Assembly (NCBI RefSeq): GCF_002269255.1
Contig: NZ_CP022826.1
Location: 1 to 64,000 of the forward strand
Direction of reading: 5' to 3'
Source of the DNA: Klebsiella quasivariicola
GTDB lineage: Bacteria; Pseudomonadota; Gammaproteobacteria; Enterobacterales; Enterobacteriaceae
Length of the DNA stretch: 64,000 nt
In this document: piece by piece, positions 8,018 through 14,426 of the stretch
Numbering within the stretch: the stretch's first letter is position 1
Layout: each line of letters begins with the position of its first letter
Position numbers and translations under genes: made by a program
The notes under the pieces: model-generated
What the model was told of the DNA's origin: nothing
Databases searched by the model: none
The model's input: only the letters and a program-made list of their open reading frames with translations

Positions 8018-8217
8018 ACACCCTTATGGGCCCGCTTACGGCAAGGATCAGCGGGTTTACGTTCAAGAAGCAGATTATGCGTTCTCATAATGCGATACAC
8101 CCGCTTTGCATTAACCACAGGCAGGCCGTCCCGCTCCGACTCCCGTCGCAGCAGCGCCCACACACGGCGATAACCATACGTCGGCAGGTCAGCCACCGCC
8201 ATGTTTATCCGGGACAA
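8018..8217 (-). pseudogene. IS2-like orfB fragment
   Basis: The stretch LPTYGYRRVWALLRRESERD followed by LPVVNAKRVYRIMRTHNLLL is the conserved N-terminal part of IS2-type OrfB. A stop lies just upstream in the same frame, and the integrase core with the DDE residues is missing downstream. The continuation toward 7912 has no clear relation to OrfB. Confidence 0.6.
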
Positions 8218-8330
8218 TACGGTGGTATCGTCAGAACGGGGCTGCCGTCTGCGATCCTGTCAGTCAGATGGCCGGTGAACCCGAATGCTCAACTGCGCAC
8301 GCGACACGCCAAGACTTCTGCAAACGTCGC

Positions 8331-8726
8331 TTATTCGTCGTTCCCAGGCAACGAGGGCGCATGCGCAATCCATTTTTTTGCCCGGCCGAACTCCACGGCC
8401 TCTTTGAGTATCTCGGCTTCCATCGTCTTTTTGCCCAGAAGGCGCTGGAGTTCGCGAATTTGCTTATTGGCGGCAGCGAGTTCGGAGGCCGGCACCACTT
8501 CCTCGCCCGATGCAACAGCCGTCAGTGAACCGTCTTAATATTGCTTGCGCCATTTGAATATCTGGTTTGCATTGATGCCATGCAGGCGCGCGACATGAGA
8601 CACGGTCATACCGGGCTCCATAGTCTGCTGAATAATGGCAATTTTTTCCTGCGGTGTACGACGCCGACGCCGCTCAGGTCCTGATAACACTCCAACCATC
8701 TTATCGTTCTGACTGGTATTAAACAT
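8331..8726 (-). pseudogene. IS2-like orfA with an internal stop
   Basis: The frame codes for an IS3-family helix-turn-helix OrfA: RRRRTPQEKIAIIQQTMEPG, HVARLHGINANQIFKWRKQY, then ELAAANKQIRELQRLLGKK with its leucine-zipper-like end. An in-frame TAA at 8532-8534 follows KWRKQY, where relatives have Gln, and the frame then continues normally (DGSLTAVASGEE) to 8331. It is a single nonsense change. Confidence 0.7.
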
Positions 8727-8790
8727 AGTTCCAAGACTACCTCTTATTTTAAGAGAGTCGAAGTGTCTGGTGATCTATGGGGCCAGTCTA

Positions 8791-9093
8791 GCCCTCTTCC
8801 AAGTGTAGGGAGATATAGTCAAAGTTTGCTTCTCCGCCGATGAGTCCGCCCTGCGTCGGATAGTCCGATTTTTTACCGGCGAAGCACGGCTCTCCTAACC
8901 CTATCTAAAGCGAATAACTTTTTTCAACAGGGCCGCGTGCCAATGCAAGAGCGATAGGCGCTCTACGCGCCAATTTGACCACTTAAAACAGGTAAATTGA
9001 GGGGTTGTAATGTGTTGATGTAACAGGCTTTTATTTTAATGTCTTGGCATATGTATAATGGTAGTCTAGCCCTCCTTTCAACAAGGAGTACTC
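8791..9093 (+). other. Upstream region of qnrS1
   Basis: No gene is seen in these 300 bases. A good -10 hexamer TATAAT lies at 9054-9059, 34 bases before the qnrS1 start, and AAGGAG precedes the ATG. No LexA box (CTGT-N8-ACAG) is visible, consistent with qnrS being outside direct LexA control, unlike qnrB. Confidence 0.5.
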
Positions 9094-9750
9094 ATGGAAA
9101 CCTACAATCATACATATCGGCACCACAACTTTTCACATAAAGACTTAAGTGATCTCACCTTCACCGCTTGCACATTCATTCGCAGCGACTTTCGACGTGC
9201 TAACTTGCGTGATACGACATTCGTCAACTGCAAGTTCATTGAACAGGGTGATATCGAAGGCTGCCACTTTGATGTCGCAGATCTTCGTGATGCAAGTTTC
9301 CAACAATGCCAACTTGCGATGGCAAACTTCAGTAATGCCAATTGCTACGGTATAGAGTTCCGTGCGTGTGATTTAAAAGGTGCCAACTTTTCCCGAACAA
9401 ACTTTGCCCATCAAGTGAGTAATCGTATGTACTTTTGCTCAGCATTTATTTCTGGATGTAATCTTTCCTATGCCAATATGGAGAGGGTTTGTTTAGAAAA
9501 ATGTGAGTTGTTTGAAAATCGCTGGATAGGAACGAACCTAGCGGGTGCATCACTGAAAGAGTCAGACTTAAGTCGAGGTGTTTTTTCCGAAGATGTCTGG
9601 GGGCAATTTAGCCTACAGGGTGCCAATTTATGCCACGCCGAACTCGACGGTTTAGATCCCCGCAAAGTCGATACATCAGGTATCAAAATTGCAGCCTGGC
9701 AGCAAGAACTGATTCTCGAAGCACTGGGTATTGTTGTTTATCCTGACTAA
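9094..9750 (+). CDS. qnrS1: Quinolone resistance pentapeptide-repeat protein QnrS1
   Basis: The 218-residue protein is built of pentapeptide repeats of the A(D/N)LxX type (for example SDFRRANLRD, ANFSNANCYG, CDLKGANFSR) that fold into a right-handed beta helix mimicking DNA. It protects DNA gyrase and topoisomerase IV from fluoroquinolones and gives low-level resistance. Sequence and length agree with QnrS1 as I recall it. It lies between an IS2-like remnant and an amidase fragment, with an ISKpn19-like element further on, a known genetic neighbourhood of qnrS1. Confidence 0.96.
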   Translation: METYNHTYRHHNFSHKDLSDLTFTACTFIRSDFRRANLRDTTFVNCKFIEQGDIEGCHFDVADLRDASFQQCQLAMANFSNANCYGIEFRACDLKGANFSRTNFAHQVSNRMYFCSAFISGCNLSYANMERVCLEKCELFENRWIGTNLAGASLKESDLSRGVFSEDVWGQFSLQGANLCHAELDGLDPRKVDTSGIKIAAWQQELILEALGIVVYPD

Positions 9751-9834
9751 TTGCTTTGATGTGTGATTTTAAACGCTCAAATTTATAAAACGAATAATAT
9801 TGTCAACCTTGCAATAATAGACATAGGGACAACC

Positions 9835-9997
9835 ATGTATAAATTTTTACCCTCAGGCGTCTTCACAATAGAGCCATATAGCAGTGGGTCACTTAGTGGG
9901 CTTAATTTTTCCATTAAAGATAATATTAATATTGCTCAGTATAAAACATCATATGGTAGCCCATCTTGGCAAGTAAACATAAGGCTGCCATTTATAA
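9835..9997 (+). pseudogene. 5' fragment of an amidase gene
   Basis: About 54 codons from the ATG at 9835 code for SLSGLNFSIKDNINIA followed by KTSYGSPSW, the N-terminal part of the amidase-signature family with its catalytic-lysine region (SIKD). The frame is broken at 9997/9998, where a 14-base IS6-type end begins. The serine catalytic region is missing. The gene was probably co-mobilised with qnrS1. Confidence 0.6.
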
Positions 9998-10011
9998 GGC
10001 ACTGTTGCAAA
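9998..10011. mobile_element. 14-base IS26/IS6-type terminal repeat remnant
   Basis: GGCACTGTTGCAAA matches the 14-bp terminal repeat of IS26. The following bases (AATGTGGAGG) do not match the interior of IS26 or of other IS6 elements I can recall, so no complete element is present. It may be a scar of a former IS6-family element or a chance similarity. Confidence 0.4.
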
Positions 10012-10068
10012 AATGTGGAGGTGATAGGGGTACTACGCCGGAACCCCAGATTTTTCCGTCCGTTCAAA

Positions 10069-10683
10069 TTATCCACGGTTGAACAGCTTGATCCCGTCCG
10101 CCCGCAGTTGACCAACAGGGGAAATATGCCTGTACAAAGTTTGCCGGGTTATCCCAAGTTCCTGGCATAGCGTACTGACCTTTGTTTCTGATTGTCCCAT
10201 TGATGCCATTGCCAGTCGCAGTTTGACTGGCGTCATTTTATAAGGTCGGCCGCCGTTCCGCCCACGGGCTCTTGCTGATGCCAGACCTGCAGTCGTTCTT
10301 TCAGCAATCAGTTCGCGCTCAAACTCCGCCAGTGCGGCAAAGATACCGAAGACAAGCTTGCCAGCGGCCGTTGTTGTGTCGATAGTCGCCCCGTGACCGG
10401 TCAGCACTTTCAGACCGGTCCCCCTCGCGGTCAGGTCGTGCACTGTATTAATGAGATGACGAAGATCACGACCGAGGCGGTCCAGCTTCCATACGACCAG
10501 CGTGTCTCCGGGTCGTAGTGCTTTCAGACAGGCTGTAAGTCCAGGACGCTCTTCTCGTTTGCCCGATGCCCGGTCCTCATAAAAATGTGCGGCATCAACA
10601 CCTGCGGCGATCAGTGCATCACGTTGTAAATCATTCGTCTGCGAACCATCCGCTTTTGACATCCGAATATATCCGATGAACAT
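10069..10683 (-). CDS. tnpR: Tn3-family resolvase (serine recombinase)
   Basis: This 204-residue serine recombinase starts MFIGYIRMSKADGSQ. The catalytic Ser lies near the N-terminus (YIRMSKADG), DRLGRDLRHL is the arginine block, and a C-terminal helix-turn-helix is visible (TKVSTLCQELGITRQTLYRH). It should resolve transposon cointegrates at the adjacent res site. An upstream ATG at 10737 would place the start inside res, so I prefer 10683. It is divergent from a tnpA fragment, the usual Tn3 subgroup layout. Confidence 0.85.
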   Translation of the reverse strand: MFIGYIRMSKADGSQTNDLQRDALIAAGVDAAHFYEDRASGKREERPGLTACLKALRPGDTLVVWKLDRLGRDLRHLINTVHDLTARGTGLKVLTGHGATIDTTTAAGKLVFGIFAALAEFERELIAERTTAGLASARARGRNGGRPYKMTPVKLRLAMASMGQSETKVSTLCQELGITRQTLYRHISPVGQLRADGIKLFNRG

Positions 10684-10844
10684 ATTTCCTCTGTCACATA
10701 TACGTTCGATTATGTGACATTCTGATTTGGGTACCATAATCTGTCAACGGTAGTCACATTACCCGTAATTTAAATTATGACACGTAAAGGTTCTATGTTA
10801 ATGATAATGTGACAAGCGCGTTTAAATAGGCATAAGGATCAGAG
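10684..10844. other. res: res site between tnpR and tnpA'
   Basis: The first subsite is a clear dyad at 10692-10719 with ends TGTCACATA and TATGTGACA. Further half-sites follow (TGTCAACGG and GTCACATTA near 10742-10760, TTATGACACG near 10775, ATAATGTGACAAG near 10802). Three dyads between divergent tnpR and tnpA are the standard arrangement of a resolvase target. Confidence 0.7.
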
Positions 10845-11024
10845 ATGCCTACTAAAAATAAGCTCCTCAGTATTCTTTCGGACGCCGAGCAGGAAGCGCT
10901 CTATGGTCTACCTGATTTCGATGATGCACAGCGGCTGGAGTTTCTGGCGCTGAATGAATATGAACTGGCGCTGGCCTGCAGTCGCCGGGGGCTTCACGCT
11001 CAAATTTATTGCATCATCCAGATC
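10845..11024 (+). pseudogene. tnpA': N-terminal fragment of a Tn3-family transposase
   Basis: Sixty codons remain, reading LSDAEQEALYGLPDFDDAQR and then LEFLALNEYELALACSRRG, typical of the N-terminal DUF4158 region of Tn3-family TnpA. The gene is cut at 11024 by the left end of the ISKpn19-like element, and its remainder is not found on the other side of that element. Confidence 0.75.
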
Positions 11025-11117
11025 GGAGAGCATGAAAAACCTCGGGGCAGCCATCGAATGATGCCATCTACAGGGGTTAAAATAACCACCATCATTTCAT
11101 AACAATACCTGCTGACT

Positions 11118-11708
11118 ATGAAGATCTACGTCATCAAAATAGCAGTTCATGGAGTCAGTCCGATGGTCTGGCGTCGGCTGAGAATTGCTGCCGACACGTC
11201 ACTGGCCGCGCTTCACTTCATTTTCCAGATAGTGCAGGGCTGGGGGGACGACCATCTCCATCAATTTCACATTTATGGCAAAGATTACGGTATCTCCTAC
11301 GAAGGAGGCATCGGTTTTGTCGATAATCCGTTCCGGGTCGTGATTGATGATTTTGCTTTTGATGCTGGCGATCGCTTTACCTATGAATACAATTTCTTTG
11401 AGCACTGGCTTCATGACATTCGTGTTGAGGCCATTTATGAAAACTCTACGCTGAAAGCGCCGTTTTGTATAAGCGGCCATGGTATGCCCGGAGCCACAGC
11501 TGCGGATGAGTTCGATAAAACCCTGGCGTTTCTTGAAGCTATCGTTAATGCGGATGATGAAACAACGGTCGGCGAGATCCGCCCTTTTGCTGACGACCTG
11601 GATGCTGTCAGGTTCAACCGCCACAAAATCAACCGGCAACTGAGCAGGCTCGACCTTGCATCTCCGGTACTGGAGCCTGAAGTTATCTGGCTGGGCCGTC
11701 GTCGCTGA
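11118..11708 (+). CDS. Plasmid pRiA4b ORF-3-like protein
   Basis: The 196-residue protein has the family's typical start: IAVHGVSPMVWRRLRIAADT, then LHFIFQIVQGWGDDHLHQF, and later FTYEYNFFEHWLHDIRVE. Proteins of this family (IS1096 TnpR-like) are common passengers in insertion sequences, and their activity is not established. It is the first gene inside the element, about 90 bp from its left end. Confidence 0.8.
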   Translation: MKIYVIKIAVHGVSPMVWRRLRIAADTSLAALHFIFQIVQGWGDDHLHQFHIYGKDYGISYEGGIGFVDNPFRVVIDDFAFDAGDRFTYEYNFFEHWLHDIRVEAIYENSTLKAPFCISGHGMPGATAADEFDKTLAFLEAIVNADDETTVGEIRPFADDLDAVRFNRHKINRQLSRLDLASPVLEPEVIWLGRRR

Positions 11709-11844
11709 CTGATGTCTATAAAGGTATACGTTTTCAGCATGCCTCTCAGATCCCCGAAAAAATGTCTATAAACCTCCCTAAATCAGTGTTTATGGATTAT
11801 TCTTTAAATCTCTATGATGTTTAAAGACCTTCCGGAGGTTTTGC

Positions 11845-12417
11845 GTGCAATATGCCTACATCAGGGTAAGCTCGGCCGATCAGAATACGGCCCGTCAGGA
11901 AGAGGCATTGTCAAAGGCGGGTTTTCAGCCTGATAAAATTTGTGTTGAGCATGCCAGCGCGAAGGACACAAACCGCCCGGGGTTACAGGAACTCCTGGGG
12001 CAATTACGCCCTGGTGATACGCTTCTGGTTCATTCCATCGATCGCCTTTGCCGGAATATGTCGGATATGTGCGCTGTCACCACCCGGCTTCGTGACCAGG
12101 GCGTTACCCTTATTTTTCTGAAAGAGCAGCTGACGTTCAGCGCCGGCACAAACAATCCGATGCAGGAACTGCAGCTGCACATGATGTCGGCATTCAGCCA
12201 GTTTGAACGAGCCTTACTGAAGGAAAGGCAGGCCGACGGCATCGCCGCGAAAAAAGCACGGGGTGAAAAAACAGGGCGCCCCGGCGCCGATATCAAAAAG
12301 ATCCAGGAAATTGACGCACTCAGAAGCAGAGGGGTCAGGCTCAGGATCGCCTGCGACCATGCGGGCCTTGGCGTTTCCACATATTATAAGCTTCGTCACC
12401 AGATGAACAACCAGTAG
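11845..12417 (+). CDS. Serine recombinase of the ISKpn19-like element
   Basis: The 190-residue resolvase/invertase-type protein has the catalytic Ser in YIRVSSADQNTARQ, the DRLCRNMSDM block, FSQFERALLKERQADG and a C-terminal helix-turn-helix near RLRIACDHAGLGVSTYYKL. Its start is unusual: GTG at 11845 (GTGCAATATGCC) behind CCGGAGG. It may resolve cointegrates of the element. It is distinct from the Tn3-type resolvase at 10069. Confidence 0.8.
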   Translation: MQYAYIRVSSADQNTARQEEALSKAGFQPDKICVEHASAKDTNRPGLQELLGQLRPGDTLLVHSIDRLCRNMSDMCAVTTRLRDQGVTLIFLKEQLTFSAGTNNPMQELQLHMMSAFSQFERALLKERQADGIAAKKARGEKTGRPGADIKKIQEIDALRSRGVRLRIACDHAGLGVSTYYKLRHQMNNQ

Positions 12418-12450
12418 CCGGGAGATAGTCATCCACCACAGCAGGAGGCA

Positions 12451-13845
12451 ATGATGCAACTGACGCTCCAGATAGTCATCACCGATGAATCAGGCTCCAG
12501 TCGAACGGAGGAACTGATGACAATCCAGAAATCAGGGGAGACCCGGAACGACATCGGATTATCGGTGTCAGAATCCAAGCTGTTGCTGAATACGGTCCAG
12601 CAGTCGGTGGTCCAGCTGCAGGCAGACGAATATACTCAACACCATATCCGGTGCCCTCACTGCCTTGCTGCGCGCAGAATCAAAGGCAAACAGAAAATAC
12701 GGTACCGGACGCTGTTTGGCGTTATTCCGGTATCCGGGCTTCGGGTGTACCGGTGCCGTTGTGAAGAGAGTGATACAAAGACAGTCAGTTTGCTCAGCGA
12801 CTGGGCCGGCGATTATTCTCACCCGGCACTGAAATATATTGAAACCCGCTGGGCCTCGATGATCTCCTATGAAATGACGACTCGTCTGCTGAAAGATATT
12901 CTGCCGGTGGGCCACAGCCTGAATGCCTCAACGGTGAGGAATCATTTATGCCAGGTGGCGCAGCGTCTTGACGCTGAGGCTGAAGCTCATTCAGGTTTTC
13001 TTTCCGGCTGCCCCCGCGACTGGGGGAACCTGCCCAGGCCAGGAAAACCGCTTGTGGTGGGTATAGATGGTGGTTATGTTCGCGATCGGGATGACAAAAA
13101 GCGTAATTTTGAAATTATTGCCGGGAAGTCTTTTTCCGTTGGTGCGCCTGCTGACACCCGCCGCTTCGGTTTTGTTCAGAAGGATGACTGTCATCCGGAA
13201 CGCAGGCTCATGACCCACCTTTCAGCGCAGGGAATGCAGGCCAACCAGCAGATATTTTTTCTGTCCGACGGCGCGGATAATCTCAGGGACCTCCAGTTCG
13301 GTATGTACCCTGAGTCAACGCATGTGCTGGACTGGTTTCATATCACCATGAGGCTGACGGTGCTCATGCAATATGCCCGGGGACTGCTGGTATCAGATCC
13401 AGAGGCGGGGAGTAAAGTTCTGGCACTGCTGGAAAGCATTAAACGATATCTCTGGCATGGCAATGTTGTCGCTGCGCTGGAACATATTGATAATTGCGTT
13501 ATGTATTGCGATGACCCTGAACTCAGCTATCCTAGCCTGAAATCCCTGCAAAAACATCTGGATGAAATGTATACCTACATCCGGAATAATAAGATGATGA
13601 TCCCAAACTACGGCGAAATGCGTCGGTACGGAGAGCCGGTATCAACCGCGTTTGTGGAATCCACGATCAATGAAGTGATCGCCAGACGAATGGCCAAAAA
13701 GCAGCAGATGCAGTGGAGCAGAAAAGGGGCTCATTATTTGTTACAGACCCGGACCGCCGTTTTGAATAACGAACTGCAGGATAAATTTGTCTGCTGGTAT
13801 CCGGGTTTTCAAAGTGACGGGAAGGGACCAGCGATGGCAGCATAG
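12451..13845 (+). CDS. ISKra4-family transposase
   Basis: The 464-residue transposase shows a zinc-like segment (IRCPHCLAARRIKGKQKIRY, with a later CRCEE), a DDE-type core beginning GIDGGYVRDRDDKKRNFEII, then FLSDGADNLRDLQ and HVLDWFHITMRL, and a C-terminal block STAFVESTINEVIARRMAKK with the acidic catalytic residue. These are hallmarks of ISKra4-family enzymes. Two adjacent ATGs (12451, 12454) follow GGAGG. The frame is complete. Confidence 0.85.
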   Translation: MMQLTLQIVITDESGSSRTEELMTIQKSGETRNDIGLSVSESKLLLNTVQQSVVQLQADEYTQHHIRCPHCLAARRIKGKQKIRYRTLFGVIPVSGLRVYRCRCEESDTKTVSLLSDWAGDYSHPALKYIETRWASMISYEMTTRLLKDILPVGHSLNASTVRNHLCQVAQRLDAEAEAHSGFLSGCPRDWGNLPRPGKPLVVGIDGGYVRDRDDKKRNFEIIAGKSFSVGAPADTRRFGFVQKDDCHPERRLMTHLSAQGMQANQQIFFLSDGADNLRDLQFGMYPESTHVLDWFHITMRLTVLMQYARGLLVSDPEAGSKVLALLESIKRYLWHGNVVAALEHIDNCVMYCDDPELSYPSLKSLQKHLDEMYTYIRNNKMMIPNYGEMRRYGEPVSTAFVESTINEVIARRMAKKQQMQWSRKGAHYLLQTRTAVLNNELQDKFVCWYPGFQSDGKGPAMAA

Positions 13846-13877
13846 CTCACGCTGCCCCAATATTTTTTATGCTCTCC

Positions 13878-14280
13878 GTGAAGGCCACAGAGAGCGTTTC
13901 AGGCGCTTATTTGAGGAAATGCGATTTCTGCCAGAATGGAGGCACAAAAAAACCCGACTGGTGAGATCGGGTTTTTATGTTTTGCCCCGGATGGAGGCGG
14001 GAACAACCAAAACAATTGACGGTTAAATATTACGCCATGAGTGCAGTAAATGCAAACCACCGGGAATAGGGTATACTGCGCGGGTCAATCTGTTGACGTT
14101 CTTCTCCAGCCCCCCGCTTATGCGGCATGAACGGATTAAAGTCCTGGTTGAAAAACAGGTGGTGCTGTTTCAATGCCCTGGCTGGAGTGGGAACGGCCAA
14201 AACAATTGACGTGAGGTAGCCGCTGTGACAGGCAGTGTAAGGGCGATCAGCGGTGTTCCTGCTCTGTATGGAGCTAACGG
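13878..14280. other. Backbone segment with two copies of a 29/30-bp repeat
   Basis: No protein gene is supported. Two near-identical direct repeats lie at 13992-14021 and 14183-14211 (shared core GGGAAC..CCAAAACAATTGACG), separated by 191 bp and placed upstream of a small hydrophobic peptide gene. A terminator-like hairpin lies at 13946-13976. In E. coli the dinQ toxin gene is preceded by two similar antisense RNA genes, agrA and agrB. This spacing and duplication suggest a comparable antitoxin region. Confidence 0.45.
13946..13976. terminator. Bidirectional intrinsic terminator
   Basis: An A-run followed by AACCCGA, a nine-base loop, TCGGGTT and a T-run gives a hairpin with U-tracts on both strands. 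It would stop transcription leaving the ISKpn19-like element. Confidence 0.75.
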
Positions 14281-14376
14281 ATGATTAACTTGTTAATCGT
14301 CGTTCTGCGGGCAGTTGTTGCAGTGTCTAACGCTGTGATAGCGGTCCTGGAGCTGATCCGGCAGTATTTTGACTGA
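14281..14376 (+). CDS. DinQ-like small membrane peptide (type I toxin candidate)
   Basis: The 31-codon frame reads MINLLIVVLRAVVAV..., then IAVLELIRQYFD. It is almost entirely hydrophobic, and the IAVLELIR segment resembles IALLELIR of the E. coli membrane toxin DinQ. A GGAG lies 8 bases before the ATG, and a strong terminator follows 15 bases after the stop. With the duplicated repeats upstream it looks like a type I toxin-antitoxin locus that would stabilise the plasmid. I see no full LexA box. The assignment is by resemblance only. Confidence 0.5.
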   Translation: MINLLIVVLRAVVAVSNAVIAVLELIRQYFD

Positions 14377-14390
14377 CCGGAAACGTAACT

Positions 14391-14419
14391 AAAGGCGGGG
14401 GGACCACTCCCCGCCTTTT
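14391..14419. terminator. Intrinsic terminator between the toxin candidate and trbC
   Basis: AAAGGCGGGG and its complement CCCCGCCTTT enclose a nine-base loop, with an A-run on one side and a T-run on the other. It serves the small rightward gene and the leftward trb operon ending at 14427. Confidence 0.8.
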
Positions 14420-14426
14420 AACAGGG

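Larger units (their letters stand above)
8018..8790 (-). mobile_element. Decayed IS2-like element (IS3 family)
   Basis: The 5' end is preserved: read on the minus strand from 8790, TAGACTGGCCCC... matches an IS2-type terminal repeat. The orfA-like part is followed by only the start of orfB, and recognisable homology ends near 8018-8030. The other end is missing. The left boundary is approximate. The next sequence toward deoR looks like unrelated DNA. Confidence 0.6.
11025..13877 (+). mobile_element. ISKpn19-like: ISKpn19-like element (ISKra4 family) with passengers
   Basis: The ends are inverted: GGAGAGCATGAAAAA followed by GGGGCAGC at 11025, and its near complement ending at 13877 (minus strand GGAGAGCATAAAAAA, then GGGGCAGC). 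The length is 2853 bp, close to that of ISKpn19 as I recall it. It carries a pRiA4b ORF-3-like gene, a serine recombinase and an ISKra4-type transposase. Flanking bases differ (TCCAGATC versus GTGAAGGC), so no target duplication is visible. Its right end forms the border between the resistance island and the backbone. Confidence 0.8.

Noticed and set aside
9998..10068. A complete IS26 copy
   Set aside because: Only the 14-base end matches. There is no IS6-family transposase frame in the window.
10684..10737. A longer TnpR with 18 extra N-terminal residues
   Set aside because: The extension would be coded within the res dyad. The family starts at the MFIGYIRMSKADG methionine.
14241..14280. 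A LexA box before the DinQ-like gene
   Set aside because: CTGTATGGAGCTAACG has only the left half of the CTGT-N8-ACAG consensus. I do not claim SOS control.
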